This document shows, one piece after another, positions 27,113 through 37,521 of a stretch of DNA of 46,352 nt (its first letter is position 1; every line of letters starts with the position of its first letter). The notes under the pieces were generated by a model. That model did not search any database. It worked only from the letters and a program-made list of their open reading frames with translations, and was not told the DNA's origin. Origin of the DNA: an uncultured Lachnospiraceae bacterium. Its GTDB lineage: Bacteria; Bacillota; Clostridia; Lachnospirales; Lachnospiraceae. The DNA is taken from contig CADCDW010000007.1 in the NCBI GenBank assembly GCA_902800325.1, positions 1-46,352 on the forward strand. Direction: 5' to 3'. The position numbers and the translations under genes were made by a program.

Positions 27113-29944
27113 ATGAGTGAGCATAAGTACATTACGATAAAAGGTGCAAGAGAGCACAATCTTAAAAATATAGATATTAAAATTCCGAGAGATAAGTTTG
27201 TGGTCCTTACAGGCCTTTCGGGTTCGGGCAAGTCCTCACTTGCTTTTGATACAATTTATGCTGAAGGACAAAGAAAGTATATGGAGTCTTTGTCTTCATA
27301 TGCAAGGCAATTCCTGGGACTGTCCGACAAGCCGGATGTTGATTCTATAGAAGGACTTTCACCATCTATCTCCATAGACCAAAAGTCCACCAACAGAAAT
27401 CCGCGTTCAACCGTTGGTACTGTTACTGAGATATATGATTATCTGAGACTGCTTTATGCTCGTATAGGGATTCCTCATTGTCCTAAGTGTGGTAAGGAGA
27501 TTTCGAGACAGACGGTTGATCAGATGGTGGATGATATCATGGAACTGCCTGTAGGCACAAAGTTTCAACTCCTTGCGCCGGTTATAAGAGGTAGAAAAGG
27601 GGAACATACCAAGCTTCTCGCACATGCAAGAAAAACCGGTTTTGTCAGAGCTATAATAGATGGCAATTTATACGATTTAAGTGAAGAGATAGAGCTTGAA
27701 AAAAATAAAAAACATAATATAGACATAGTTGTAGACAGACTTGCCGTAAAAGAAGGAATCGAACTAAGACTTGGTGAATCTATCGAAACAGTTCTTAAAA
27801 TGTCAGAAGGATTGCTTAAAGTGGATATAATCGGAGGAGAGACACTTAGCTTTTCCGATAGTTTTTCGTGCCCTGATTGTGGAATCAGTATAGATGAGAT
27901 AGAACCGAGAAGCTTTTCCTTTAATAATCCATTTGGTGCGTGCCCTTGTTGCATGGGACTGGGATTTAAACGTGAATTTGATGTAGATCTTATGATACCT
28001 GATACAAGGCTATCCATAAATGAAGGAGCGATTACCGTAATAGGCTGGCAGTCTGCCGGAAAAGAAAGCAGCTATACGCATGCTACCCTTGAAGCACTTT
28101 CGGAAAAATATAAGTTTTCTCTTGATACACCTTTTGAAAAACTTTCCGATAAGGCTAAACATGTACTTATATATGGAACAGACGGTGAAACTATTAAAGT
28201 AAGATATCATAGCAAGAGAGTATCAAACGCAGAATATAATGTAGAATTTGAAGGGCTTATAGAAAATGTAAAACGCAGATATCGCGAGTCTTCTGAAAGT
28301 ATAAAAGCAGAGTATGAAAGTTATATGACTATTACTCCTTGTGATGTATGCGGCGGAAAAAGGCTTAAGCCGGAATCTCTTGCAGTGACAGTGAGCGATA
28401 AAAATATATCAGAAATAACTGAGATGTCTATAGTGAGACTCAGTGAATTTCTTAATAATATGAATCTTACCGAAAGACAGCTTTCCATAGGACATCAGGT
28501 TATAAAAGAGATAAAAGCAAGAGTAGGCTTTCTTGTAAATGTAGGACTTGAATATCTTTCTCTTTCCAGAGCTACCGGTACACTTTCAGGTGGAGAAGCT
28601 CAGCGCATAAGACTTGCAACCCAGATAGGTTCGGGGCTTATGGGAGTTGCTTATATACTTGATGAACCGAGCATAGGCCTTCATCAAAGAGATAATGATA
28701 AGCTTTTAGCAGCATTAAAAAACTTAAGAGATCTGGGGAATACTCTCATTGTTGTTGAACATGATGAAGATACTATGTATGCTGCTGATTATATAGTTGA
28801 TATAGGACCGGGAGCCGGTTCAAACGGTGGTGAAGTTGTGGCAGCGGGAACAGTACAGGATATCATAGACTGTCCGGAGTCGGTGACAGGAGCTTACTTG
28901 AGCAAGAAGATAACTATTCCTGTTCCAAAGGAAAGAAAATCCCCAAATGGGTTTATCGAAGTTGTAGGGGCTAAGGAAAATAATCTTAAAAATATCAATG
29001 TAAGATTTCCTTTAGGAGTTATGACCTGTGTAACCGGTGTATCCGGTTCCGGCAAAAGTTCTCTTGTAAATGAGATTCTTTACAAGAGACTTGCGAGAGA
29101 ACTTAACAGAGCCAAGATAAAAGCCGGAAATCATGATAAGATAAATGGACTTGAACAGCTTGACAAAATAATCAATATAGATCAATCTCCTATAGGAAGG
29201 TCGCCAAGGTCTAATCCGGCTACTTATACAGGAGTATTTGACCTGATAAGAGATTTATTTGCCAATACCAAAGATGCTAAAGCAATGGGCTATAATAAAG
29301 GAAGATTTTCTTTTAATGTATCTGGTGGAAGATGCGAAGCCTGTAAGGGCGACGGTATAATTAAGATAGAGATGCATTTTCTGGCAGATGTATATGTGCC
29401 TTGTGAGGTTTGTAAAGGCAAGAGATATAACAGAGAAACTCTTGAAGTGAAATATAAGGGTAAGAGCATATATGATGTTCTTGATATGACAGTGGATGAG
29501 GCATGCGAATTCTTTGAAAATGTACCTCTTATATTAAGAAAGATAGAGACACTTAGAGATGTCGGCCTTGGATATATCAAGCTTGGACAACCCTCCACTA
29601 CATTGTCAGGCGGAGAGGCGCAACGTATCAAACTTGCAACCGAACTCAGCAGAAGAAGTACAGGAAGAACCATATATGTGCTTGATGAGCCGACAACAGG
29701 ACTTCATTTTGCAGACGTTCACAAGCTTGTAAATATATTGCAGAAGCTTTGTGAGGGTGGCAATACTGTAGTAGTTATAGAACATAATCTTGATGTTATA
29801 AAGACTGCCGATTATATAATCGATATGGGACCGGAAGGCGGAGAAAACGGCGGCACTGTGGTTGCTACCGGAACACCGGAGGAAGTTTCAAAAATCAGGA
29901 AATCATACACCGGACAGTATTTAAAGAAATACCTGAAGGGGTAG
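27113..29944 (+). CDS. uvrA: Excinuclease ABC subunit A
   Basis: UvrA finds distorted DNA and delivers UvrB. The 943 residues have two ABC ATPase modules: Walker [11 protein letters not shown] near residue 33 and [10 protein letters not shown] near residue 640, each with its signature LSGGEAQRI, and zinc-binding CxxC pairs (CPDCG/CPCC, CDVCGG, CEACKG/CEVCKG). No expected part is missing. The start follows the small membrane protein gene by 2 bases; GGAGAGA overlaps its end. The GIP insertion loop is of normal size. Confidence 0.97.
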   Translation: MSEHKYITIKGAREHNLKNIDIKIPRDKFVVLTGLSGSGKSSLAFDTIYAEGQRKYMESLSSYARQFLGLSDKPDVDSIEGLSPSISIDQKSTNRNPRSTVGTVTEIYDYLRLLYARIGIPHCPKCGKEISRQTVDQMVDDIMELPVGTKFQLLAPVIRGRKGEHTKLLAHARKTGFVRAIIDGNLYDLSEEIELEKNKKHNIDIVVDRLAVKEGIELRLGESIETVLKMSEGLLKVDIIGGETLSFSDSFSCPDCGISIDEIEPRSFSFNNPFGACPCCMGLGFKREFDVDLMIPDTRLSINEGAITVIGWQSAGKESSYTHATLEALSEKYKFSLDTPFEKLSDKAKHVLIYGTDGETIKVRYHSKRVSNAEYNVEFEGLIENVKRRYRESSESIKAEYESYMTITPCDVCGGKRLKPESLAVTVSDKNISEITEMSIVRLSEFLNNMNLTERQLSIGHQVIKEIKARVGFLVNVGLEYLSLSRATGTLSGGEAQRIRLATQIGSGLMGVAYILDEPSIGLHQRDNDKLLAALKNLRDLGNTLIVVEHDEDTMYAADYIVDIGPGAGSNGGEVVAAGTVQDIIDCPESVTGAYLSKKITIPVPKERKSPNGFIEVVGAKENNLKNINVRFPLGVMTCVTGVSGSGKSSLVNEILYKRLARELNRAKIKAGNHDKINGLEQLDKIINIDQSPIGRSPRSNPATYTGVFDLIRDLFANTKDAKAMGYNKGRFSFNVSGGRCEACKGDGIIKIEMHFLADVYVPCEVCKGKRYNRETLEVKYKGKSIYDVLDMTVDEACEFFENVPLILRKIETLRDVGLGYIKLGQPSTTLSGGEAQRIKLATELSRRSTGRTIYVLDEPTTGLHFADVHKLVNILQKLCEGGNTVVVIEHNLDVIKTADYIIDMGPEGGENGGTVVATGTPEEVSKIRKSYTGQYLKKYLKG

Positions 29945-30029
29945 GAATTATGTCTATAAGTTGATTTAACAAATAAATAGTTTATAAAGAAAAGACTGCT
30001 ATCTTTTAAGAAGCATAGTTTTATAAAGT

Positions 30030-30077
30030 AAAGATGATAATTTGAGCAATAATTTCTCATTTATCATCTTTATTTTT
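30030..30077 (+). terminator. Terminator between uvrA and fba
   Basis: AAAGATGATAA (30030-30040) pairs with TTATCATCTTT (30061-30071), 11 bp, with an inner TGAG/CTCA stem in the 20-base loop, and ends ATTTTT. A TATAAT at 30092-30097 just downstream may be the -10 of fba, but its -35 is weak. Confidence 0.75.
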
Positions 30078-30165
30078 GTTAAATCTTATAGTATAATATA
30101 TGAAGGTTGTTAGGCTATGCTAATATAGTCACGAACATCAAATTAATTAAACGGAGGATGTCACA

Positions 30166-31029
30166 ATGTTAGTTTCAGCAAAGGAAATGCTTGAAAAGGC
30201 TGTTGCAGGCGGATATGCTGTAGCACAGTTCAACATCAATAATCTCGAGTGGACTAAGTCAGTTCTTCTTGAGTGTGAGGAGCTTAAGACACCTGTTATA
30301 CTTGGTGTATCAGAGGGTGCCGGTAAGTATATGACTGGATTTAAGACAGTTGCAGCTATGGTTAAGGCTATGGATGAGTCACTTGGAATTACAGTTCCTG
30401 TAGCTCTTCATCTTGATCATGGTTCATATGAAGGAGCTAAGGCTTGCATAGAGGCAGGATTTACTTCTATCATGTTCGATGGCTCATCACTTCCTCTTGA
30501 GGAGAATATTGCAAAGACTAAGGAACTTGTTGCAATCTGTAATGAAAAGGGAATTTCCCTTGAAGCAGAGGTAGGCGGTATCGGCGGAGAAGAAGACGGT
30601 GTCGTTTCAACAGGTGAGTGCGCTGATCCTGAAGAGTGTAAGCAGATTAACGACTTAGGCGTTACAATGCTTGCATGTGGTATCGGTAATATCCATGGTA
30701 AGTATCCTGAGAACTGGGCAGGCCTTCAGTTCAATGTGCTTGAGAGCATCAAAGCTGTTACAGGTAACACTCCACTTGTACTTCATGGTGGTTCAGGTAT
30801 ACCTGATGAGCAGATTAAGAAAGCAATCTCTATGGGCGTTGCTAAGGTTAATGTAAATACTGAGTGTCAGCTTGTATTTGCAGCTGCAACACGTAAGTAC
30901 ATAGAGGCAGGTAAGGATCTTGAAGGTAAGGGTTATGATCCACGTAAGCTTCTTGCTCCTGGTGCTCAGGCAATCAGAGATGAGGTTAAGGACCGTGTAG
31001 CAGTATTTGGTTCAGCAGGCAAGGCTTAA
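30166..31029 (+). CDS. fba: Class II fructose-1,6-bisphosphate aldolase
   Basis: This glycolytic enzyme splits fructose-1,6-bisphosphate into two triose phosphates with a zinc ion. The 287 residues show LHLDHGS with catalytic D84 and zinc ligand H85, a later zinc His in GIGNIHGKY and the phosphate-binding LHGGSGIPDE. The length fits the short class II type of Clostridia. The codon use and the CGGAGGA site at the start point to high expression. It is flanked by terminators on both sides, so it is monocistronic. Confidence 0.97.
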   Translation: MLVSAKEMLEKAVAGGYAVAQFNINNLEWTKSVLLECEELKTPVILGVSEGAGKYMTGFKTVAAMVKAMDESLGITVPVALHLDHGSYEGAKACIEAGFTSIMFDGSSLPLEENIAKTKELVAICNEKGISLEAEVGGIGGEEDGVVSTGECADPEECKQINDLGVTMLACGIGNIHGKYPENWAGLQFNVLESIKAVTGNTPLVLHGGSGIPDEQIKKAISMGVAKVNVNTECQLVFAAATRKYIEAGKDLEGKGYDPRKLLAPGAQAIRDEVKDRVAVFGSAGKA

Positions 31030-31057
31030 AAAACTATAACAACCAAATTAATTTATG

Positions 31058-31090
31058 AAGTGCAGAGGTTGAAAAATCTCTGCACTTTTT
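31058..31090 (+). terminator. Terminator of fba
   Basis: AAGTGCAGAG (31058-31067) pairs with CTCTGCACTT (31078-31087) over 10 bp, 10-base loop, followed by five T (31086-31090). Confidence 0.92.
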
Positions 31091-31199
31091 GTATAATAAG
31101 CGTTGGATAACTCAATCGAAAGATTTCTTATATAAAGAAGAGATTGTCGAAGGGGAGAGATTTCGTAGATTAATTGTAGAAAATTGGAGGATTATAATT

Positions 31200-32096
31200 A
31201 TGAATCAAAATACCGGAAAATCAAAGGGCGGCTGTATAGCAACTATCATATTATTGTCTTTGATAAGTCTGCTTCTTGTTGGCTTTGGAATCATGAATCT
31301 TATAGCTCACGGGGATTATTACTTTGGTCATGCCAAGGACATAAATGATATGACAGCCGATGGGGCACAGCCACAGAAGGGTGAATATGTTCAGGTAGGA
31401 GTAGACGTATGCTTTGACTGGTATGCAGAGACTACACATAAGGTAAACGGTATACCTACAGGCAAGGAACAGCATTGCGTAATTATGCTCGAAAACGGTG
31501 ACATAATGTCACTTACCGTAAAAGGGAAGAAAAATTATAAAAAGATTGATGAAGTTATAGATGCTACATGGGATTATATGTATGACGAGACCGGTAAAAA
31601 GACATTGCATGCTCCGGTTATCTTTGAAGGCAAGATAACAAGTGTAGGTTCTGAAGTCAGCAAATATTACAGAGATTATATGAGCGATTTGTCTGACGGA
31701 TTTAATGATGCGTGGGGATACAGACCGAATTATTATGAACTTACTATAGATACAACTGACAACAAGTGGTCCACTCTTGGCTGGTATATAGGAGGAGCAC
31801 TTCTTGTTGCACTCTTTATATTTGGAATTGTTACGAGTAAAAAGACATTAAAGGCACTCAAAATGGCAGATAAAGCAGGCTATGACAGCAACGCATATAT
31901 GCAGAACAGACAAAACAGTATGAATCCAAATGATAATTTGTTTGGAAATGATATAGTGGGTTATAGCAGTAATCCCGCCGATACTTCCAATAGTAATTAT
32001 GGAAACGATATATCCGGGTACTCCAATATGCCGCAGAATGAATATGTTAATGATATAGTAAATGGCAATCAGAATGATAATAATGGGGGATTCTAA
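31200..32096 (+). CDS. Membrane protein of unknown function with Asn/Gly-rich tail
   Basis: The 298 residues are not recognised. The start is ATG 31200 (GGAGG at 31186-31190); upstream codons are not protein-like. One hydrophobic segment (about 12-33) and a second (about 195-217) bracket an extracytoplasmic domain of ~160 residues with several Tyr and Trp. The last 70 residues are polar and low in complexity, with imperfect repeats of GNDIVGYS / GNDISGYS and YVNDIVNG. Such tails occur in proteins that stick to partners or the wall, but the role is open. It lies between fba and the ribosomal cluster with its own leader. Confidence 0.75.
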   Translation: MNQNTGKSKGGCIATIILLSLISLLLVGFGIMNLIAHGDYYFGHAKDINDMTADGAQPQKGEYVQVGVDVCFDWYAETTHKVNGIPTGKEQHCVIMLENGDIMSLTVKGKKNYKKIDEVIDATWDYMYDETGKKTLHAPVIFEGKITSVGSEVSKYYRDYMSDLSDGFNDAWGYRPNYYELTIDTTDNKWSTLGWYIGGALLVALFIFGIVTSKKTLKALKMADKAGYDSNAYMQNRQNSMNPNDNLFGNDIVGYSSNPADTSNSNYGNDISGYSNMPQNEYVNDIVNGNQNDNNGGF

Positions 32097-32204
32097 ATTG
32101 CAATGTATGATTGCAGAAAAATACAATAATAGTAATGACAATAGCTTCTTTTGACCGATAAATCATTAGATAATAAAATTTGATAAAAAAATTAAAAAAA
32201 GTTC

Positions 32205-32233
32205 TTGCATTATGATTTCACATGTTATATAAT
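32205..32233 (+). promoter_or_regulatory. Sigma-A promoter of the S10 operon
   Basis: TTGCAT (32205-32210), 17-base spacer, TATAAT (32228-32233). The -10 is perfect and the -35 is four of six. Transcription from about 32240 gives a leader of about 240 bases before rpsJ. Confidence 0.85.
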
Positions 32234-32239
32234 GGCTAT

Positions 32240-32479
32240 TGCTGTGACATTGATAGCGTGGAAGCGGAGGTTGCCGCTTAAGCAAATGAGCGGGTTTTTC
32301 GTGGAGCGAATGTCAATTAATAATAACTGGCGACAAGTCACTGTACTTAATAACCATCTGCCAAGGGGCAGAGATGACGTGTGGAATCATAATGAAGAAA
32401 TTTATGACACACACGGGAAAGTTGTACAGTCACCGCTTGTCGTACTGAAACAAAGTGCGAAAAGGAGGCGGCTTTTTTT
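32240..32479 (+). promoter_or_regulatory. Structured rpsJ leader, candidate ribosomal-protein sensor/attenuator
   Basis: Domain 1 is closed by TGACATT (32245-32251) with AATGTCA (32309-32315). In it, AAGCGG (32262-32267) can pair with CCGCTT (32274-32279), or CCGCT (32274-32278) can pair with AGCGG (32289-32293) followed by GTTTTT. That makes an antiterminator/terminator pair. Domain 2 is closed by CGACAAG (32331-32337) with CTTGTCG (32436-32442) and ACTGTAC (32340-32346) with GTACAGT (32424-32430). It encloses CTGCC/GGCAG and CGTGTG/CACACG hairpins. In E. coli the S10 leader is the target of L4; a counterpart here is inference. Confidence 0.6.
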
Positions 32480-32791
32480 ATGGCAAGTCAAATTATGAGA
32501 ATCACATTGAAGGCATATGATCACAAGTTAATCGATCAGGCAGCAAAGCAAATCATTGAAACTGTAAAGAGTACAGGAGCAAAGGTAAGCGGACCTGTTC
32601 CAATGCCTACTAAGGTTGAGAAGATCACAATCTTAAGAGCTGTTCATAAGTACAAGGATTCAAGAGAACAGTTCGAGCAGAGAACTCACAAGAGACTCAT
32701 CGACGTTATATCACCATCACAGAAGACTATCGATGCTCTTCAGAAGATGGATATGTCAGCTGGCGTATACGTAGACGTTAAGATGAAGTAA
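32480..32791 (+). CDS. rpsJ: Ribosomal protein S10
   Basis: The 103 residues form a 30S head protein, also known as NusE in antitermination. The family core [19 protein letters not shown], then the [11 protein letters not shown] loop and THKRLIDV, is intact. Translation starts at ATG 32480, with AAAAGGAGG 11 bases upstream across a T7 stretch. It is the first gene of the cluster and stands apart: 147 bases with three hairpins separate it from rplC, where most genomes have a few bases. Confidence 0.98.
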   Translation: MASQIMRITLKAYDHKLIDQAAKQIIETVKSTGAKVSGPVPMPTKVEKITILRAVHKYKDSREQFEQRTHKRLIDVISPSQKTIDALQKMDMSAGVYVDVKMK

Positions 32792-32938
32792 AACATCAAA
32801 ACATTTAATTAAGAAAATGATGACAAAAAGTCATCGAAGATATGCAGTAACCTAATAACATTCCTGCTTAATAAGGAATGAATTTAGTATGATTGCCCCG
32901 GCAATCCGCTGTGAATTAAATTAGGAGGAAAATTTAAA
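32792..32938 (+). promoter_or_regulatory. Three consecutive hairpins between rpsJ and rplC
   Basis: GATGAC/GTCATC (32819-32835), CATTCCT/AGGAATG (32859-32880) and GATTGCC/GGCAATC (32891-32906) follow one another, with the rplC ribosome binding site (TAGGAGGA) close behind. None ends in a T-run, so these are not plain terminators. They may be RNA processing sites, stability elements or a binding site for a ribosomal protein. No good promoter was noticed. Confidence 0.5.
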
Positions 32939-33625
32939 ATGAAGAAAGCTATTTTAGCAACAAAAGTCGGAATGACTCAAATCTTCAACGAAGATGGTGT
33001 GTTAACACCGGTAACAGTATTAGAGGCCGGACCATGTGTCGTAACTCAGGTAAAAACAGTTGATAATGACGGTTATGATGCAATTCAGGTTGGTTTTGGC
33101 GAGAAGAAAGAAAAAGTAGTTACAAAGGATGTTTCAGGAAAGAAAGTTATCAGAAACCCACATGGTGCTGGTAAGGCTGAAGTTGGACATTTCAAGAAAG
33201 CAGGAACTGCACCTAAGAAATTCGTTAGAGAATTCAGAGTAGAGAATGCGGCTGAGTACACTCCTGGAGAGAGCGTAATCAAGGCTGATATCTTTGCTGA
33301 AGGTGATAAGGTTGATGTAACTGCTAAGTCAAAGGGTAAAGGATATGCAGGTGGTATCAAGAGATACGGAATGCGTTCAGGCCCTTCAGCTCATGGTTCA
33401 AAGTACCATCGTCATGCTGGTTCAAATGGTTCTGCAACTACTCCGGGTAGAGTATTTAAAGGAAAGAAGATGCCTGGACATATGGGTAACGTAAGAGTTA
33501 CAGTACAGAATCTTGAGATAGTTAAGATAGATGTTGAGAACAATGTAATTTTGGTAAAGGGTGCCGTTCCTGGACCAAAGAAATCATTAGTAATGATTAA
33601 GGAAACAGTAAAGGTTGGCAAATAA
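32939..33625 (+). CDS. rplC: Ribosomal protein L3
   Basis: It has 228 residues, slightly longer than the common ~210. L3 is an early assembly protein of the 50S and its central loop reaches the peptidyl transferase centre. The start [16 protein letters not shown] and the loop [20 protein letters not shown] are diagnostic. The extra length is mainly in the segment [18 protein letters not shown] and at the C-terminus. TAGGAGGA lies 10 bases before the ATG. It begins the tightly packed part of the operon. Confidence 0.98.
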   Translation: MKKAILATKVGMTQIFNEDGVLTPVTVLEAGPCVVTQVKTVDNDGYDAIQVGFGEKKEKVVTKDVSGKKVIRNPHGAGKAEVGHFKKAGTAPKKFVREFRVENAAEYTPGESVIKADIFAEGDKVDVTAKSKGKGYAGGIKRYGMRSGPSAHGSKYHRHAGSNGSATTPGRVFKGKKMPGHMGNVRVTVQNLEIVKIDVENNVILVKGAVPGPKKSLVMIKETVKVGK

Positions 33626-33654
33626 GCCGGTCTTTAAGGAAGGAGGAACATTAG

Positions 33655-34275
33655 ATGGCAACAGTAGCAGTTTATAACATCGAAGGAAAAGAAGTTGATA
33701 AGCTTGAGCTTAATGACAACGTGTTCGGTGTTGAGATAAATGAAACTTTATTACACAAGGCAGTTGTTACACAGTTAGCAAACAGCCGTCAGGGAACACA
33801 GAGCGCTAAGACACGTTCAGAGGTTTCAGGTGGCGGTAGAAAGCCTTGGAGACAGAAGGGAACAGGTCACGCAAGACAGGGTTCCATCAGAGCTCCACAG
33901 TGGGCAGGCGGTGGTGTGGTATTTGCACCAAAGCCAAGAGATTACTCAAAGAAGATGAATAAGAGAGAAAAGCAGATAGCTATCAAGTCGGCTCTTACTT
34001 CTAAAGTAAATGATGAGAAGTTCATCGTAGTAGATGAGTTTAATTTAGATGAGATTAAGACTTCTAACTTCGTTAAGATTTTAGATGCTCTTAAGGCTCC
34101 AAAGGCACTTGTAGTTACAAAGGATAATGATGATAAGGTTGTTCTTTCAGCAAGAAATATCCCTACAGTAAAGACTACAATGTCAGCATCAATCAATGTA
34201 TATGACATTCTTAATTATGATTCGCTTGTAATCACTAAGGATGCAGTAGCAGCAATCGAGGAGGTGTATGCATAA
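33655..34275 (+). CDS. rplD: Ribosomal protein L4
   Basis: A 206-residue 50S protein whose long loop lines the exit tunnel; the loop motif [19 protein letters not shown] is intact. In E. coli L4 represses this operon by binding the leader, so it is the first candidate ligand for the structured rpsJ leader. Its stop overlaps the rplW start by one base (TAATG), which implies translational coupling. Confidence 0.98.
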   Translation: MATVAVYNIEGKEVDKLELNDNVFGVEINETLLHKAVVTQLANSRQGTQSAKTRSEVSGGGRKPWRQKGTGHARQGSIRAPQWAGGGVVFAPKPRDYSKKMNKREKQIAIKSALTSKVNDEKFIVVDEFNLDEIKTSNFVKILDALKAPKALVVTKDNDDKVVLSARNIPTVKTTMSASINVYDILNYDSLVITKDAVAAIEEVYA

Positions 34276-34574
34276 TGGCAGATATCAAATATTATGACGT
34301 AATACTTAAGCCTGTTCTTACAGAGAAGAGTATGAACGCTATGGCAGAAAAGAAATACACTTTCCTTGTACATCCTGAAGCAACTAAGAGTCAGGTTAAG
34401 GAAGCTGTTGAAAAGATGTTCGAAGGAACTAAGGTAGCAAAGGTCAACACTATGAACTATGACGGTAAGACAAAGAGACGTGGAATGACCTATGGCAAGA
34501 CTGCTAAGACAAAGAAGGCAGTTGTTCAGCTTACAGCAGAGAGCGCAGATATCGAGCTCTTCGAGGGACTGTAA
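34275..34574 (+). CDS. rplW: Ribosomal protein L23
   Basis: A 99-residue 50S protein at the tunnel exit, docking site for trigger factor and SRP. It starts with [16 protein letters not shown], typical of L23, and the extended loop [18 protein letters not shown] reaches into the tunnel. It is coupled to rplD by a one-base overlap. The 63 bases to rplB contain only its ribosome binding site AAAGGAG. Confidence 0.98.
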   Translation: MADIKYYDVILKPVLTEKSMNAMAEKKYTFLVHPEATKSQVKEAVEKMFEGTKVAKVNTMNYDGKTKRRGMTYGKTAKTKKAVVQLTAESADIELFEGL

Positions 34575-34637
34575 GAAGTATGATTTATACGCAGTAAAGC
34601 GTGATAATAAAACGTATGTATCGAAAGGAGAAACAAA

Positions 34638-35480
34638 ATGGGAATTAAGACATATAACCCATATACACCTTCAAGAAGGAATATGACTGGTCTTGATTTT
34701 GCGGAGATTACAACAAGCTCTCCTGAAAAATCACTTCTTGCTAAGAAAAAGAAAACAGCAGGACGTAATAACCAGGGAAAGATAACAGTCAGACACCACG
34801 GAGGTGGAAACAGACAGAAGTACAGAATAATAGATTTCAAGAGAAATAAAGATGATATACCTGCAAAGGTTGCATCAATTGAGTATGATCCTAACAGAAC
34901 AGCAAATATAGCACTTCTTCATTATGCTGATGGAGAGAAGGCGTATATAATCGCTCCTGTAGGACTCAAAGTAGGCGATGAGCTTATGAATGGAGCAAAG
35001 GCAGAGGTTAAGATTGGTAACTGCTTACCACTTTCAGAGATTCCTGTTGGTACGGAAATTCATAACATTGAGCTTTATCCTGGAAAGGGCGGACAGCTTG
35101 TTCGTTCAGCAGGTAACTCAGCACAGCTTATGGCTAAGGAAGGCAAGTATGCAACTTTAAGACTTCCATCAGGCGAGATGAGAATGGTTCCGATTATCTG
35201 TCGTGCAACAATCGGACAGGTAGGAAACATCGAGCATGGACTTGTAAATGTTGGTAAAGCAGGACGTACACGTCATATGGGTATCAGACCTACAGTTCGT
35301 GGTTCCGTTATGAACCCTAACGACCATCCACACGGTGGTGGTGAAGGTAGAACCAGTATCGGTAGACCGGGTCCTTCTACTCCTTGGGGTAAGCCGGCAC
35401 TTGGCTTAAAGACAAGAAAGAAGAACAAGCAGTCTAACAAGCTGATAATCAGAACAAGAGACGGAAAGAACGTTAAGTAA
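34638..35480 (+). CDS. rplB: Ribosomal protein L2
   Basis: The 280 residues form a core 50S protein needed for subunit joining and peptidyl transferase structure. The C-terminal [15 protein letters not shown] block with the conserved His (HPHGGGEG) is intact, as are the N-terminal [14 protein letters not shown] and the OB-fold centre. GAAAGGAG is 8 bases before the ATG. Length and domains are standard. Confidence 0.98.
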   Translation: MGIKTYNPYTPSRRNMTGLDFAEITTSSPEKSLLAKKKKTAGRNNQGKITVRHHGGGNRQKYRIIDFKRNKDDIPAKVASIEYDPNRTANIALLHYADGEKAYIIAPVGLKVGDELMNGAKAEVKIGNCLPLSEIPVGTEIHNIELYPGKGGQLVRSAGNSAQLMAKEGKYATLRLPSGEMRMVPIICRATIGQVGNIEHGLVNVGKAGRTRHMGIRPTVRGSVMNPNDHPHGGGEGRTSIGRPGPSTPWGKPALGLKTRKKNKQSNKLIIRTRDGKNVK

Positions 35481-35494
35481 GGAGGGTAAACTAT

Positions 35495-35776
35495 ATGGCT
35501 CGTTCATTAAAAAAAGGACCATTTGCAGATGATTATTTATTAAAGAAGATAGATGCATTAAATGCAGCCAATGACAAGCAGGTTATAAAGACCTGGTCAC
35601 GTCGTTCAACTATTTTCCCTTCATTTGTAGGTCATACAATAGCAGTATATGATGGTAGAAAACATGTTCCTGTATATGTTACAGAGGATATGGTTGGACA
35701 TAAGCTCGGTGAGTTTGTTGCAACCAGAACCTACAGAGGACATGGTAAAGATGAAAAGAAGGGTAAGAGAGGTTAA
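35495..35776 (+). CDS. rpsS: Ribosomal protein S19
   Basis: A 93-residue 30S head protein that contacts S13 and the A-site finger of the 50[17 protein letters not shown] and the [15 protein letters not shown] stretch are diagnostic. AAGGAGGG precedes the start. It lies 14 bases after rplB and 20 before rplV. Confidence 0.98.
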   Translation: MARSLKKGPFADDYLLKKIDALNAANDKQVIKTWSRRSTIFPSFVGHTIAVYDGRKHVPVYVTEDMVGHKLGEFVATRTYRGHGKDEKKGKRG

Positions 35777-35796
35777 GCGAAAGGAGGATACATCAA

Positions 35797-36183
35797 ATGG
35801 CAAAGGGACATAGATCTCAAGTTAAGAGACTTAGAAATGAGAATAAAGATACAAGACCTAAGGCTACTGTTTCATATGCCAGAGTTTCAGTAACTAAGGC
35901 ATGTTTCGTATTGGATGCGATAAGAGGTAAGGATGTAACTTCAGCGCTTGGTATTCTTGCTTACAACAACAGATATGCGTCAAAGGTTATAGAAAAGTTA
36001 TTAAAGTCAGCAATCGCTAACGCTGAGAACAACAATGGTATGAAGGCTGAGGACCTTTACATTGCAGAGTGTTATGCAAATAAGGGACCAACAATGAAGA
36101 GAATTCAACCAAGAGCACAGGGTAGAGCTTATAGAATCGAGAAGAGAACAAGCCACATCACTATTGTGCTTGATGAAAGATAG
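35797..36183 (+). CDS. rplV: Ribosomal protein L22
   Basis: A 128-residue 50S protein whose beta-hairpin narrows the exit tunnel; the hairpin PTMKRIQPRAQGRAYRIEKR is complete, with no change of the type that gives macrolide resistance visible by eye. AAAGGAGG lies 11 bases before ATG 35797. The stop is 10 bases before rpsC. Confidence 0.98.
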   Translation: MAKGHRSQVKRLRNENKDTRPKATVSYARVSVTKACFVLDAIRGKDVTSALGILAYNNRYASKVIEKLLKSAIANAENNNGMKAEDLYIAECYANKGPTMKRIQPRAQGRAYRIEKRTSHITIVLDER

Positions 36184-36193
36184 GAGGTAAGCA

Positions 36194-36859
36194 ATGGGAC
36201 AGAAGGTTAATCCACATGGTTTAAGAGTCGGCGTCATCAAGGATTGGGATTCTAAGTGGTATGCTGATACTAAAGATGGCGAATTTTCAAATAACCTTGT
36301 TGAAGATTATAAAATCAGAGAGTTTTTAAAGAAAGAGCTTTATTCAGCAAATGTTTCCAAGATTGAAATCGAGAGAAAGGCTGATAGAGTAAGAGTATTT
36401 GTATATACAGCTAAGCCAGGTGTAGTAATCGGTAAGGGCGGTGTCGGAATCGAGAAGATTAAGGCTAAGGTTCAGAAGCATACGACTAAGAAGCTTAATA
36501 TCGAAATTAAGGAAATCAAGAAACCTGATTTAGATGCACAGCTTGTTGCAGAGAATATCGCAGCACAGTTAGAGAACCGTATCTCATTCAGAAAGGCTAT
36601 GAAGTCATGCATGGGCAGAGCTATGAAGGCCGGAGCACTTGGTATCAAGACTGCATGTTCAGGAAGACTTGGTGGTGCTGATATGGCAAGAACCGAGTTC
36701 TACAGCGAGGGTACAATTCCTCTTCAGACACTTCGTGCAGATATCGACTATGGTTTTGCAGAAGCAGATACAACATATGGTAAGGTTGGTGTTAAGACAT
36801 GGATTTACCATGGCGAAGTACTCCCAACTAAGGGAAATAAGGAAGGGAGCGATAAATAA
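36194..36859 (+). CDS. rpsC: Ribosomal protein S3
   Basis: A 221-residue 30S protein at the mRNA entry channel with helicase activity. It has the KH type II domain ([19 protein letters not shown]) and the C-terminal domain with [27 protein letters not shown] is 6 bases before the start. Its stop codon overlaps the rplP start by one base. Confidence 0.98.
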   Translation: MGQKVNPHGLRVGVIKDWDSKWYADTKDGEFSNNLVEDYKIREFLKKELYSANVSKIEIERKADRVRVFVYTAKPGVVIGKGGVGIEKIKAKVQKHTTKKLNIEIKEIKKPDLDAQLVAENIAAQLENRISFRKAMKSCMGRAMKAGALGIKTACSGRLGGADMARTEFYSEGTIPLQTLRADIDYGFAEADTTYGKVGVKTWIYHGEVLPTKGNKEGSDK

Positions 36860-37305
36860 TGTTAATGCCTAAGAGAGTTAAGCACCGCAAGCAGTTCAGA
36901 GGAAGCATGAAGGGCAAGGCGCTTAGAGGAAATAAAATCACAAATGGTGAATATGGTATAATTGCACTTGAACCGGCATGGATCAAGTCAAATCAGATAG
37001 AGGCAGCCAGAATTGCTATGACACGTTACGTAAAGCGTAATGGTAAGGTTTGGATCAAGATTTTCCCAGACAAGCCTGTTACAGCTAAGCCGGCTGAAAC
37101 TCGTATGGGTTCCGGTAAAGGATCTCTTGAATACTGGGTAGCAGTTGTTAAGCCGGGAAGAGTTATGTTTGAAATCGCAGGTGTTCCTGAGGAGACAGCA
37201 AAGGAGGCTCTTCGTCTTGCAACACACAAGTTACCTGTAAAGTGTAAGATTGTATCAAAGGCAGATTTGGAAGTTGAAGAAGGAGGTACTAGCAGTGAAG
37301 CTTAA
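36859..37305 (+). CDS. rplP: Ribosomal protein L16
   Basis: A 148-residue 50S protein that helps place the A-site tRNA acceptor arm. [15 protein letters not shown] and [20 protein letters not shown] are diagnostic. It starts inside the rpsC stop (TAATG), so translation is coupled. The acidic C-terminal extension [13 protein letters not shown] encodes the Shine-Dalgarno sequence of rpmC within its own codons. Confidence 0.98.
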   Translation: MLMPKRVKHRKQFRGSMKGKALRGNKITNGEYGIIALEPAWIKSNQIEAARIAMTRYVKRNGKVWIKIFPDKPVTAKPAETRMGSGKGSLEYWVAVVKPGRVMFEIAGVPEETAKEALRLATHKLPVKCKIVSKADLEVEEGGTSSEA

Positions 37306-37498
37306 GGAATATAAAGAAGAATTAAATGCAAAATCACTTGATGAGTTAAAGAGCGATTTAGTAGCTGCTAAGAAGGAATTATTTAACTTAAGATTCCAGA
37401 ATGCCACTAATCAGCTTGAGAATACAAGCAGAATCAAGGATGTTAGAAAGAATATAGCAAGAATACAGACAGTTATAGCCCAGAAGGCTAAGGCTTAA
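37295..37498 (+). CDS. rpmC: Ribosomal protein L29
   Basis: A 67-residue helical 50S protein beside L23 at the tunnel exit. The family motif is the two-helix core [17 protein letters not shown]. The start is a GTG at 37295, 8 bases after AAGGAGG (37280-37286), so the gene overlaps the end of rplP by 11 bases. A longer frame from 37250 would add unlike residues and is not used. Confidence 0.96.
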   Translation: MKLKEYKEELNAKSLDELKSDLVAAKKELFNLRFQNATNQLENTSRIKDVRKNIARIQTVIAQKAKA

Positions 37499-37521
37499 GA
37501 TATCGTAAAGGAGGAAATATT

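Larger units (their letters stand above)
32097..32479 (+). other. Non-coding stretch and leader before rpsJ
   Basis: There are 383 bases without a gene. 32097-32204 is AT-rich with a weak hairpin TGCAAT/ATTGCA. A consensus promoter at 32205-32233 follows. The remaining ~240 bases are a structured leader, described separately. An open frame on the plus strand (32205-32498) runs through the leader but overlaps the promoter and rpsJ and is not supported. Confidence 0.7.

Noticed and set aside
32205-32498. 97-codon open frame before rpsJ
   Set aside because: It begins in the -35 element of the promoter, crosses the paired leader and overlaps rpsJ.
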